Part shown: positions 54,054 to 64,000 of the stretch, in pieces | Layout of the letters: every line of letters starts with the position of its first letter | Position numbering within the stretch: position 1 is the first letter of the stretch | Assembly: GCA_000149265.1 (NCBI GenBank) | Contig: CH002809.1 | Location: forward strand, 125,456 to 189,455 | Length of the DNA stretch: 64,000 bases | Direction of reading: 5' to 3' | DNA from: Ciona savignyi | Taxonomy: Eukaryota > Chordata > Ascidiacea > Phlebobranchia > Cionidae | Made by a program: the position numbers and the translations under genes | Notes under the pieces: model-generated | Told to the model about the DNA's origin: nothing | Database searches by the model: none | What the model saw: the letters and a program-made list of their open reading frames with translations, nothing else

Positions 54054-57000
54054 GTAAATAAATTACAGTAAAACAATTGCAACCTACAAAATATAGTTTT
54101 CTATGGTAAACCTTAAGCCTGCATATTAATACCCTAGCATATGATTGTTTTAATAAATTATGCTTCTCGCATTTGGCGCTGGTCGCTAGCAAGTCGGTTG
54201 TGTCCTTGGGCAAGGCACTTTACGGACATTACCTGAATCCAGCGGAAAAATGGGTTCTACCAAATTAAGGAACGTGTCTCTCATACACAACACACTGCAC
54301 TAGCTCCGGTTACCGAACGGTGGGCGCGAGGTGATCTGACGATTGTCTTTGTGTTAACCCCCTTGGTTTTCCCATTCACGGGGATAAACATAAATATCCT
54401 TTCCTATCCTATTGGTTAGACGTCGTTGCGATCGTACTTGGTGATTTATTTAGGTTCACGCACACCCTCGCAAATAGTGCTGGTCTGTTTCTTATTTCTT
54501 ATAAGCCGAGTGTCGAGATTATGTTCATTATAAAGAAACCAACGCCTTTCCGCTAACTCGCGAGCGTGTGAGTGATTCCCTCTCAAATCGTCCGGTTGCA
54601 TTTCATTTTGTGTCAAGAAATTTAACCCAATTGACGACTTGCGCAATCGTAAAACGTAATTGACTGTGTATTTTGGCAAATAAAGATACTAATTAAAATC
54701 AAAACATCTAAAAAAGAAAAAAATGCATTACCCCAATATGTGGATTATAAATTAGGCCATTTAAAATTAAAGTAGCCTACAAAAAAAGATATATAATCGC
54801 ATGACAGTATAATAAAGTGATTGGCTATATAAACTAATTATATTTCTTCACAGGAAATACGCAATCACCAAGCTGGAGTTACAGTGGAGCAAATGGTACT
54901 TGTATAATATTTTATTACTTTTGTATGATATATTTTAAATATTTTAATTTAGTTTCTTATACGGCTATAATTGGTCATTCTCCAAACAAATATCCAGTTA
55001 TGTGACCAGAAACGTATTATTTTTTGGTAGAAATACTTATATACTTATATTATAGCCTCAATTATAATTTTATATTACTTTTGATCTAATTTTCTTAGGC
55101 TTTGGGCCTTGGATGTAGGAAAATGTTATTTTATAATATTCTTGTATTTTATCCGAGGCAACTTACGTTAACCACAGAATACTAAAATACATGTGTTAGC
55201 AATCTATGGTTCAGTGAGTTAGTGTTTTATAACTTAAACTAAACACTAGTTTAAAAAATGGTTTTAATCACAATACGTCAAATGCTTGTAATGGTTACTT
55301 TAAATAGGGTAGGATATTCATGTTTATCCCCGGGAATGTAAAACCCAAGAGGTTTAACACATGGGCAATCGCCAGATCACCTCGCGCCCACCGTTGGGTT
55401 ACCGGAGCTATTGCTGTGCTGTGTTGTATATGATACATTCGTTTCTTCAATTTAGTAGAACCCATTAATTCGCTAAATAAAATCTTGCCAATAATTAAAT
55501 CTAGTAACGATTATACCATATCATTAAACGAGTAGAACAACCCCATATTTACAATTTTAAATATCCTTAATGCACAAAGCGGTACCTCTAAATACTACAG
55601 GACCGCTTGGACCGCTTGGACCGCTTGGATCGCTTACTATACTTTGTAATTACAAAATCCATGATATTAATGTTAGGGTTGGGGTTAAAGTTAGTTCTGG
55701 GGTTGAGATTAGTGTTTGGGACAGGGTTAGAATTACTTTCCATAGCAATCTATGAGATCCAGGGGATCCAAGCGCTCCAAGCGGTCCTAGTAGTATATAG
55801 AGGCACCCTGCACAAAGTACAGCGTGAACATAGGTTCAATATTTCTCACTTTTTTTCTCGGTTCTACAGGGCCGGGAAATTGGAGCAATCTTTTCCACGA
55901 TTGTGCTCGTCTGCTTCAATCCCCGATCAAAATTGTTCATTCAAACACCACAGTCGATGCAAATCTTGGAAATTTCTCGGCGTCGATGTTTACTGATATT
56001 CCGGCGAAGATGGAACTTGTAAACAATGGCCATTCGTGTAAGAATAGAATAGGATAGGATATTCATGTTTATCCTCGTAAATGGGAAAACCAAGGGGGTT
56101 GACACACGGGCAATCGTCACCTCGCGCCCACCGTCGGGTTACCGGAGCTATTGCAGTGTGTTGTATAAGATAGACACATTTATTCAATTAGTAGAACCCA
56201 TTAATCCGCTGGGTATAGGCAATATCCGTAAAAGCGCCAACCCAAGGACACAACCGACTAGCTAGCGACCAGTTTCGCACCTGCAACCTTTCGATTGAAA
56301 AGGGTCGCACTATACCGCCAGACTAACCGGCCGGATGAGTGTAAGACGTAAGGTTGTCGTCTGACGACCTACATTATGTGCAATATGTTTAGGCCAGTGC
56401 TTCTCAAATGGTGCGCCACAGGGGTAAGCTTGGTGCGCCACACTTGCATTTCGTAAATTTACGACAGAGTGTGCATATATTATAAACTACTAAATGGTTA
56501 GTGTCTAGTTCGTTCTTTTCCATTGTTCTACATTACCTTTCAAAAAGCAAGCGCGCTCAAGAAACAGTAATTTCGTTATGTGGAAAATTCGGTGATAAAA
56601 TTATTTAAATTAAACGTTTAATTTTCCATATTTTTCCTAAATTGTTTGAATATTTAGCATATTGTTTTGACTCCCCGTGCAAAGTGCGCCCGTTCGTTTC
56701 CAAATTGGTCTCGGGTGCGCCATGAGGTCAAAAAAATCGAAAAACACTGGTTTAAGCTATATTTAAAATTATACTACGACATCCTGGCGTTATTTTGTAA
56801 TAAAAGTTACCCGCCGGGTATTTTGCAAACGCGTTTTATAACGGGAAATCGCATTTTAAATCCCGGAGACTAGGTGTTTTTAACTACCGGTACTTTATAA
56901 ACCACAAGCCAGTCGCTTTGACAACAAAAGTAAATGCTATAGTCACGTGTATTTCCCCGCTCTCACGCGATCTAACAAAGCTGTAGTTAACAATGCAAAC

Positions 57001-59342
57001 TTGGTGGCGGAAATTGTTTAATATTTCTACAATCATTCAGCGAATGTACCCCGATTTTGCACCTTTTACCAATCATTATCAAAGCCCTCTTTTACCAATG
57101 CTTATTAAAGCAAAGACAAAACAAAAAAATACGGCAAACAAGAATGTAAAGTAAAATGTGTCGTAATTATATTCGTTTGGCACTTTTAAAACTGGGGGAA
57201 AAGATGAATAAACTGAACTAATAGCAAGTACAGGAAAACTAAAAATAATGTTTTCCAAGAGAACTAAAAAAGCAGGAAACTAAAAATTATGATTTCCAGT
57301 GGTTGTAGACATCGAAGGAGGGTACACTTTAACTGATCGCCGCGTGCTGCCGGCTGACTTTAAAGTCTTGCAATTCCATATGCACTGGGCGGACAATGGA
57401 AGTAATTTTGGTTCCGAGCACTGGTTAGATGGCGTGCAGACATTTGGAGAACTGCACATAGTGCATTGGAACACAAAATTCCCGAGCGTGAGCGTTGCAC
57501 TTGACAATATGGATGGTTTAGCTGTACTTGGATTTTTTTTGAAGGTATATTATCAATAATTTAAGGGGATTTAAAAACTTTCTGTATATGTCTACTTTGA
57601 GAAAAAGTTTCTAAATATATTTCCTGTGTTTAAGCTATATTACATACATAAATTGCATTTTGATATTACTCATACATTTTAAGGCGAAGACTTAGTGAGA
57701 ATGCCGCCCACAAAAGTAACATAGCTTACTTATCACAAGTATAAGTCGTATAGGTAGGACCTACACAGTACAAATGTTCGGAAGTGTCAGATTTACTGGG
57801 GCACAATTGTCCGGCCGGTTGGTCTAGCGGTTAAATGCGTCGCCTTTCAGTCGAAATGTCGCCGGTGCGAAACTAGTCGCTAGCTACTCGGCTGTGTCCT
57901 TGGGAAAGGCACTTTACGGACATTACCTGAACCCAGTGGATTAATGGGTTCTACCAAATTGAAGGAACGTGTCTATCATATACAACACACTGCAATAGCT
58001 CCGGTAACCCGACGATGGGCGCGAGGTGATCCGACGTTTGCCCGTGTGTTAACCTCCTTAGTTTTCCCATTCACGGGAATAAACATGAATGTCCTATCCT
58101 ATCCACATTCCTACTCAACAAGGTAGAGGGCACTACAGACAACAGCAACCTTGAAGTTCTCTTAGATCCTATACGACTACGGTCGGTTAAATACGATGAC
58201 GATACCATGAATTATACAACCCCGTTTGCTATATCCACACTTCTTCCTTCAACCTTTACCGACTACTACAGATACCAGTAAGTGTAAAGCAAATTATTGA
58301 ATACGTAATTAAATCAGAGTGTAATACGTACTGGAACACTTTAAATATGTTTAAAATCGGAAGGGTTAAAAGATTAAATATAAGTTGCCTTGCTATTAAA
58401 AACATCGTCCAGTAATGTTTACTTTTTCGGAGAGTACAGTATAAATTAAAAAAGGCTGGTAGGAATGAACTTAAACCAAACATCAGTTAATCTTTAAATC
58501 TTTGAAAAATAAAAATTTAAAATGAACTACCTAAAACGACTTTAAAAATAGAAATGCTTTCATATATAATCTAAAAATCCTCTTGCTTCTAAGACTTTCA
58601 GCCTTATACATCTTAGGTATAGCGAGTGCAAATCAGTAATGGATATCGAAACGACATTGATCGGAAAATAGGTTTAACATATATTTTACCGAGCCAAGTT
58701 TCGAAACCTCCTCACTTAGACCGTTTTTGTATATAGTAGTCGGAATATGTATCGGTCGCGTTAACCATTCGGCGCCACACGATCGTAACCCATAGATTTA
58801 ACAGAAATTCTATTTTCCAAGGGGCTCGCTCACTACGCCACCTTGTGCCGAAAGTGTAATATGGACAGTATTCAGAGAACCCATTATTATCTCACAATCA
58901 CAGGTACTTTATAGGATAGGATTGGATATTCATGTTTATTTCCGTGAATGGGTAAACACTTTATTTGGTTCTGACTCTTGTACTTATTGTACGGTCGTGT
59001 GGACGATTGGTGAACGCGACCGATACATGTAGCGACTCTTATAAAAAACGGTCCTAGTAAAGAGCCCATCATGGCTTCGAAATTCGAATCAATAAAAAAA
59101 CACTTGTACTTATTAAATAATAATTTGTACTTCCACAGGCGCAAAGGCTCCAATCCAGTATTTATGAGCACAATCAAAACGCGACAACCAATGCATTTAT
59201 AGGAGGTAACTTTCGACCGACTTTACCCCTTAACGGTAGAAAGGTGACCCGTCCGGGTTCCGGTACAGTTTCACTGTCGCCTGCCCTCTCCTATGCTGCA
59301 GTGCTGTTGTTCGCATTACTCTTTATCACCATCTCGTGGTGA
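54002..59342 (+). CDS. Secreted alpha carbonic anhydrase, probably GPI-anchored
   Basis: Seven exons, 315 residues: 54002-54053, 54854-54895, 55870-56037, 57300-57544, 58123-58277, 58822-58903, 59139-59342; all phases agree. The enzyme hydrates CO2 to bicarbonate and a proton with zinc. Zinc ligands His114 and His116 (QFHMHW) and His140 (ELHIVHW) are present, as are Glu127 (GSEH), Thr225 (GSLTTPPC) and the proton-shuttle His86 (NNGHS). N-terminal [16 protein letters not shown] is a signal peptide. Cys43 and Cys229 match the disulfide of extracellular family members. The last 15 residues ([14 protein letters not shown]) are hydrophobic with no charged tail, as in GPI-anchored CA IV/XV; a membrane helix is the alternative. 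Apparently active. Which vertebrate isoform is closest cannot be settled by eye. Confidence 0.93.
54178..54412 (+). mobile_element. SINE (main family), head missing
   Basis: GCTGGTCGCTAGCAAGTCGG to ATCCTTTCCTATCC, in intron 1 of carbonic anhydrase. Confidence 0.88.
54854..54895 (+). CDS. Exon 2 of carbonic anhydrase
   Basis: Acceptor TTCACAG, donor GTACTT; phase 1-1, 42 bp. Encodes [13 protein letters not shown], the WxYxG start of the alpha-CA domain. Confidence 0.85.
55306..55476 (-). mobile_element. SINE (main family), tail half
   Basis: GGGTAGGATATTCATG to AACCCATTAATTCGC. Confidence 0.86.
55581..55807. mobile_element. Palindromic MITE, second copy
   Basis: Same element as 24,297-24,503 in the opposite orientation: GGTACCTCTAAATACTACAG at the left, GTAGTATATAGAGGCACC at the right. 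The interior has GTTAGGGTTGGGGTTAAAG. The left arm has a local GACCGCTTG triplication. Confidence 0.85.
55870..56037 (+). CDS. Exon 3 of carbonic anhydrase
   Basis: Acceptor TTCTACAG, donor GTAAGA; phase 1-1. Encodes [20 protein letters not shown] to MELVNNGHS, with Cys43 and shuttle His86. A SINE begins within a few bases after the donor. Confidence 0.92.
56043..56335 (-). mobile_element. SINE (main family), full length, abutting a CA donor
   Basis: AATAGAATAGGATAGGATAT to GACTAACCGGCCGGAT; begins about five bases after the exon-3 splice donor. Confidence 0.92.
56395..56749 (+). mobile_element. hAT-like MITE, 355 bp
   Basis: Ends CAGTGCTTCTCAAATGGTGC and AAAACACTG. Flanking 8-mers GTTTAGGC and GTTTAAGC differ at one base. 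Shares TGCGCC and TTAGTGTCTAGTTCGTTCTT with the element at 32,657. Confidence 0.85.
57100..57222 (-). repeat. Dispersed (CTAAA)n-tailed repeat, inverted copy
   Basis: Contains ACTGGGGGAAAAGATGAATAAACTGAACTAA, cut here to its key blocks TTTAAAACTGGGG and GAATAAACTGAACTA, as in the copies at 14,086 (inverted), 1,401 and 13,318. Confidence 0.6.
57300..57544 (+). CDS. Exon 4 of carbonic anhydrase: zinc site
   Basis: Acceptor TTCCAG, donor GTATAT; phase 1 to 0. Contains [22 protein letters not shown] and [11 protein letters not shown], the zinc-binding core. Confidence 0.95.
57809..58104 (+). mobile_element. SINE (main family), full length, before CA exon 5
   Basis: TGTCCGGCCGGTTGGTCTAG to AATGTCCTATCCTATC. 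Confidence 0.92.
58123..58277 (+). CDS. Exon 5 of carbonic anhydrase
   Basis: Acceptor CAACAAG, donor GTAAGT; phase 0 to 2. Encodes [19 protein letters not shown] to [13 protein letters not shown] tail ends about 18 bases before the exon. Confidence 0.9.
58686..58785 (-). mobile_element. Second tRNA-like SINE family, inverted copy
   Basis: TTACCGAGCCAAGTTTCGAA to GTCGCGTTAACCATTCGGCG; ends about 36 bases before CA exon 6. Confidence 0.7.
58822..58903 (+). CDS. Exon 6 of carbonic anhydrase: LTTPP motif
   Basis: Acceptor TTCCAAG, donor GTACTT; phase 2 to 0. Encodes [17 protein letters not shown] and EPIIISQSQ, with gatekeeper Thr225 and Cys229. Confidence 0.93.
58911..58957 (-). mobile_element. 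SINE (main family), tail fragment
   Basis: TATAGGATAGGATTGGATAT and TTCCGTGAATGGGTAAAC only. Confidence 0.8.
58990..59099 (+). mobile_element. Second tRNA-like SINE family
   Basis: ACGGTCGTGTGGACGATTGG, GAACGCGACCGATACATG, GGCTTCGAAATTCG and an A-rich tail; ends about 40 bases before CA exon 7. Confidence 0.7.
59139..59342 (+). CDS. Exon 7 of carbonic anhydrase: C-terminus
   Basis: Acceptor TTCCACAG; phase 0. Encodes [25 protein letters not shown] (end of the CA fold), a Ser/Gly-rich piece and the hydrophobic end [15 protein letters not shown], then TGA. Confidence 0.92.
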   Translation, partial: AQRLQSSIYEHNQNATTNAFIGGNFRPTLPLNGRKVTRPGSGTVSLSPALSYAAVLLFALLFITISW

Positions 59343-59914
59343 TTAGTTTACGGCTTTAAAGATTTCCTTGATTAGAATAATTGTATGAATCGTAAAATAC
59401 TATAAAACACAACTTTTTATTTGATCAAAACTCAATTCGATTGTACGCTGATGTATAGCAAAAAGTTCTATGAAGTTTATTAATATTTCACGTCGTAACC
59501 TTTATAAAGTTCATCTTCATAGATTTATTGTGTGCAAAAGGCGGGTTTTCCATCTTTAAAACTAACCAATGTAGTGTTGTGTAGAAAATGTTTGTGTTGA
59601 CTGTATTATTGCCTGTTTTTTAAAAAAACACTTATTTTTTTCTTATTATACTCAATGTATCTCTAACATTCCTTTTTTAATGTAATAATCGTGATGTATG
59701 TAACTAATGGCGGGAATATATTGGCTGCTCGTCGCTTGGCCAAAAGTAGGCCTATAACTGTCCTTCAAAATGAATTAACCTTTGCCCGACTTATATGATT
59801 ACTATGCTAACTATCATTAACTATATTAATGGAACCCCTTGCAACTTTTTTGCTTTATTCGTCATTGCAATTTGTTGGTTCAATTACATTCGGCTGGTCA
59901 TTGGGTTTGTTATG

Positions 59915-60213
59915 ATAGGATAGGATAGAATATTCATGTTTATTCCCGTGAATCGGAAAACCAAGGGGGTTAACACACGAGCAATCATCAGATCACCTCG
60001 CGTCCACCGTCGGGTTATCGGAGCTATTGTAGTGTGTTGTATGTGATAGACACGTTCCTTCAACTTGGTAGAACCCACTAATCCGCTGGGTTCATACTGT
60101 GTTCGTAAGGTGTCTTGCCACAGGCCACAACCGACTAGCTTGCGACCAGTTTCGTATCTGCAACCATTTGTTTGAAAGACATGGCACTATACCACCAGAC
60201 TAACCGGTCGGAC
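59915..60213 (-). mobile_element. SINE (main family), full length
   Basis: GATAGGATAGGATAGAATAT to CCAGACTAACCGGTCGGAC, downstream of carbonic anhydrase. Confidence 0.92.
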
Positions 60214-61640
60214 TATTTTTTTTATGCTCATTGAACTGACTTATGGCAAAAAAGCGGTTATGGCAAAATTAAATCGATGTACCATTTCGTGAAGTACGAT
60301 GCAAGTTGTTTGCCAGCAAGAAAATGCATACGCGTACAAATAAATATATATGTAAAAAACTATATCAAGAAAACAATTAATATTTTGATCGAACCAACAA
60401 TTTACCACGGCATAGGCTACTTTGTCATTGCATTTATAATAAGTTTCATTTCATTTTTACATGTTTTACGAGGCGCCCTGGTGTCTTTTTCAGTTTTAGT
60501 TTTACAGTTTAAGGAAACCGAATTCACTTTATGACAAAACCGAACGGCTAGAAATTGGTTTCGAACCTACAACCCTTCAGCTTAAAGATGACACAGTCAT
60601 CCACCACCTTCAGCCAGACTTACTCTTCAGTTTATATTTTCATATATTTTCATTTTGTCATAAAGTGAATTCGGTTAAATAAGTATAGTTAGTATGGGTT
60701 CAAATCCGGAGGGAACACATATTTATTTTACTCCGTCTTTTATTTTCTACGTCACACTCCAAACAGGCACGTCATGTCGCCAAATAATTGGCATGAAGAA
60801 GTTTTCCAAATATATTTAAACTTTTAGGAATCCCAACTGACAAGCTCTTCTTTTGCAACGACCTTAAATTTCACAAAATCCAAAAGAGAAATTTTCGCTA
60901 TCGGAAAAAATATGAAAAAATCCTATTTTTAAGCATTTTTGGCGTTATCGTCGATATTTCCAGTTAAGAAAGGAATGTTGAATTCAAATTCCTAAGAAAT
61001 TAAAATATGTACAACATAAATTGGACAAAAGTAACTACAATTTTAATTACCCAGTTTGCCTCCGAAAATTATGCATAACCAATCATATATAATATTATTA
61101 CGCGTAATAAACAAAACAAAATATACATAACCAATCATATATACAATATCATTACCAGTGTTTTAGCAGTGGAAACGCAAAACTAAGATAATTAATACAT
61201 AATGTTAAAGGAACAAAAAGTAAGAGTGTGTCTAATACCTATCTTTAACTCTATTATGGGAAATCCCCATTTATAAAGTATTACGGGAACTAATGATCGG
61301 TCACATTTATATGCTATAATAGCCTATACAGTAAGGAAGAAAATGTCCAATACAGTTACATATTTTGGTGGTGTTTGTTAATATGGTAAGAGAAAATCCC
61401 GCGAGACCCATAAATATAATAACTGGCCATAAATAACTGGTGAAGATTCTTTACTTTATATTGTAAAAGTTGTAAGTGAATAAAATAAACTGATAAAGTG
61501 ACAAACGGACACTACACACCGCAGGTTTTCACGGGAAATCCGTTTAAATATAAAATAAACTAAGGAGTGTCAACCACGTGTTTAACCACCACTATTTGTA
61601 AACCACATGTTGTAGGCCATATATTCATGCTACAGGGTCC
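60214..61640. other. Intergenic AT-rich sequence
   Basis: No gene supported. Contains the small foldback at 60,516 and two copies of CATAACCAATCATATATA near 61,075 and 61,130. Confidence 0.45.
60516..60676. mobile_element. Small foldback with 24-bp perfect arms
   Basis: AACCGAATTCACTTTATGAC (AAAA) at 60,516-60,539 is exactly inverted at 60,653-60,676. Between them is tRNA-like TGGTTTCGAACCTACAACC. Confidence 0.85.
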
Positions 61641-61960
61641 CTAACCACATTTTGTATTTTATACGCTGTGTGTGTAGTTATTGTTTCTGCAAGCATAAAC
61701 TCATGGGTCCCATAGTTATCAAACCAAACTTCTTTTCCATGTGTAGGTAAAAGGAACAATCGTGATAGGTTTACAAAGATTTCATCACAAATGTTTAAAT
61801 TAAAGCTCTTTTTAAGTGCTGTATTGAAATAAAGCTAAATTCCTAAAACAGTTCGATATAGTTTTCATGGCTTCGGGGAATTCCCCATGGGCTTGGTAAA
61901 TAAGTTTATGTTTTTACATATGTGGGTCATGTTAACTATCAATTCTTAAAGTTTTAATCC
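61640..61960 (+). repeat. Left copy of a flanking duplication
   Basis: From about 61,640 the sequence equals that from 63,680 to the window end at a constant offset of 2,040 bases, with a very small difference near the left boundary. Confidence 0.9.
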
Positions 61961-62033
61961 GATTTGACGAATCCTTGTTGGAGATGTCAGTGCAATGTGG
62001 CATGCCTGTCACAATCATAAGTCAGGCCCAGGC

Positions 62034-63175
62034 ATGCGACAAATATTGGGCAACACTACCCCAGGCATGCGACAAATATAGGGCAACACTACCCCAGGCA
62101 TACGACAAATACAGGGCAACACAATCCCAGGCATGTGACAAATATAGGGCAACACAACCCCAGGCATGCGACAAATATAGGGCAACACTACCCCAGGCAT
62201 GCGACAAATATAGGGCAACACTACCCCAGGCATACCATGTATAGAGGGCAACACCACCCTAGGCATACCACAAATATACGGCAACACTACCCCTGGCATA
62301 ACACAAATATACGGCAACACTACCCCAAGCATATGACAAATACAGGGCAACACTACCCCAGGTATGCAACAAATATAGGGCAACACAACCCCAGCCATAC
62401 GACAAATACAGGGCAACACACCCCCAGGCATACGACAAATACAGGGCAACACCACCCTGGGCATAACACAAATATACGGCAACACTACCCCAAGCATATG
62501 ACAAATACAGGGCAACACTACCCCAGGTATGCAACAAATATAGGGCAACACAACCCCAGGCATGCAACAAATACAGGGCAATACTACCCAAGGCATACTA
62601 CAAATACAGGACAACACTACCCCAGGCATACGACAAATATACGGCAACACTACCCCAGGCATACGACAAATACAGGGCAACACAGTAACACACTCCCAGG
62701 CATACGACTAATACAGGGCAACACACCCACCCCCAGGCATACGACTAATACAGGGCAACACACCCACAGGCATACGACTAATACAGGGCAACACAATCCC
62801 AGACATACGACAAATACAGGGCAACACTACCCCAGGCATACGACTAATACAGGGCAACACTACCCCAGGCATACGACAAATACAGGGCAACACTACCCCA
62901 AACATACGACAAATACAGGGCAACACACCCACAGGCATACAACTAATACAGGGCAACACAATCCCAGCATACCACAAATACAGGCAACACTACCCCAGGC
63001 AAACTATAAATGCAGGGCAACACTACCCCAGGCATGCGACAAATATAGGGCAACACAATCCAAGGCATACGACAAATACAAGGCAATACTACCCCAGACA
63101 TACCACAAATACAGGGCAACATACCCCCATGCATACGACATATACAGGGTAACATAACCCCGGCCCCCGGGCATA
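62034..63175 (+). repeat. 33-bp minisatellite, about 34 copies
   Basis: Unit theme AGGCATACGACAAATACAGG then GCAACACTACCCC, 33 bases. Variants differ at a few sites (CGAC/CCAC/CAAC; ACTACCCC/ACACCCCC). Because 33 is a multiple of three and the unit lacks stops, long frames stay open on both strands; I do not consider them genes. Confidence 0.95.
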
Positions 63176-63567
63176 CCACAGATACACATGAAAATAGATT
63201 GGTAACAGGTATGTTACAGGTTTAGCAGGCATAACAAACAGTAGGCTATTATGGATATGGTAGCACAACATTTGGTTTCCCTCAAAGAGTGGAGATAAAT
63301 CAAAAAGCATAAAGATTTTGGTATATATGTTGCTGGGGAATGAGACGCACACACTAAACCTCACCTATGGTGGATAAGAATTAAAATACCAAACTTTTCA
63401 GTTCGGGCAATAGCTGTAAGCTTCTCTAAAAATTTAGTTGTGCGACCAATTTAACCCATTAAATAAATGTCTGACTACGTACTTACCCAACTTTAAAAAC
63501 GAACAAACACGATTTCTTGCTCAGCATAATGTTATTCGAAACTAAATTGTACAAAAAAACTGGTACG

Positions 63568-63667
63568 NNNNNNNNNNNNNNNNNNNNNNNNNNNNNNNNN
63601 NNNNNNNNNNNNNNNNNNNNNNNNNNNNNNNNNNNNNNNNNNNNNNNNNNNNNNNNNNNNNNNNNNN
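63568..63667. other. Assembly gap of 100 N
   Basis: Exactly 100 N, a placeholder for unknown size; lies between the minisatellite and the right copy of the flanking duplication. Confidence 0.95.
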
Positions 63668-63679
63668 ATCGCCCTGTGG

Positions 63680-64000
63680 TGGATTCGGTCCCTAACCCAT
63701 TTTGTATTTTATACGCTGTGTGTGTAGTTATTGTTTCTGCAAGCATAAACTCATGGGTCCCATAGTTATCAAACCAAACTTCTTTTCCATGTGTAGGTAA
63801 AAGGAACAATCGTGATAGGTTTACAAAGATTTCATCACAAATGTTTAAATTAAAGCTCTTTTTAAGTGCTGTATTGAAATAAAGCTAAATTCCTAAAACA
63901 GTTCGATATAGTTTTCATGGCTTCGGGGAATTCCCCATGGGCTTGGTAAATAAGTTTATGTTTTTACATATGTGGGTCATGTTAACTATCAATTCTTAAA
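63680..64000 (+). repeat. Right copy of the flanking duplication
   Basis: Matches 61,640-61,960 at offset 2,040 through the end of the window. Begins just after the assembly gap. Confidence 0.9.

Noticed and set aside
58266..59139. Carbonic anhydrase first seemed to lack the LTTPP segment
   Set aside because: The segment is in a separate 82-bp exon at 58822-58903 in the correct phase, so the enzyme is complete.
62135..63157. Open frame of 340 codons on + and frames up to 222 codons on -
   Set aside because: Created by a stop-free 33-bp minisatellite; no start context, domain or splice support.
62034..63175. CRISPR-like array
   Set aside because: Direct tandem units without spacers in a eukaryotic genome; a minisatellite.

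Overview
This window is animal nuclear DNA: AT-rich, with spliced genes, GT-AG introns of tens of bases to about 3.8 kb, and many short mobile elements. Nothing in it is prokaryotic. A single NFAT5-type Rel factor, a UCP4-type carrier, compact introns and a very abundant tRNA-derived SINE with a (CCTAT)n-like tail fit an invertebrate chordate. A tunicate, most likely Ciona, is my best guess; this rests on recognition, not on a database search.

Region 1 (start to 18.4 kb, + strand) is the 3' part of a receptor-type tyrosine-phosphatase-like gene. In order it encodes three EGF modules, a C-type lectin domain, a fourth EGF, a transmembrane helix, an Ala/Gly-rich stretch of about 97 residues, a linker, a single 1.09-kb exon of degenerate RKNS-containing repeats, and two PTP domains. 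Both PTP domains have lost catalytic residues, so the product looks like a pseudophosphatase receptor. I regard this as the most unusual object in the window. One exon of the first PTP domain is missing, probably at an assembly gap.

Region 2 (20.07-21.01 kb, - strand) is an intronless mitochondrial carrier of the UCP4/SLC25A27 type.

Region 3 (24.1-45.95 kb, + strand) is a nearly complete NFAT5 (TonEBP)-like gene in about 14 exons. They encode a basic nuclear-localisation segment, the Rel-homology DNA-binding domain, an IPT dimerisation domain and a long Gln-rich C-terminal region, most of it in one 2.4-kb exon. Reading phases agree at every junction.

Region 4 (46-54 kb) has no gene I can support. 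It holds SINEs, a hAT-type element and an assembly gap.

Region 5 (54.0-59.34 kb, + strand) is a complete seven-exon secreted alpha carbonic anhydrase with a signal peptide, all active-site residues, and a hydrophobic C-terminus that suggests a GPI anchor.

Region 6 (60-64 kb) has SINE-related repeats and a 33-bp minisatellite. The minisatellite is flanked by two copies of the same sequence 2,040 bp apart, with an assembly gap between them.

Throughout, one SINE family (more than 30 copies or fragments), short hAT-like elements with 8-bp target duplications, a Tigger-like element and other palindromic elements fill the introns. Several sit so close to exons that they supply splice-site sequence. 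The protein genes do not form an evident pathway; they are neighbours.
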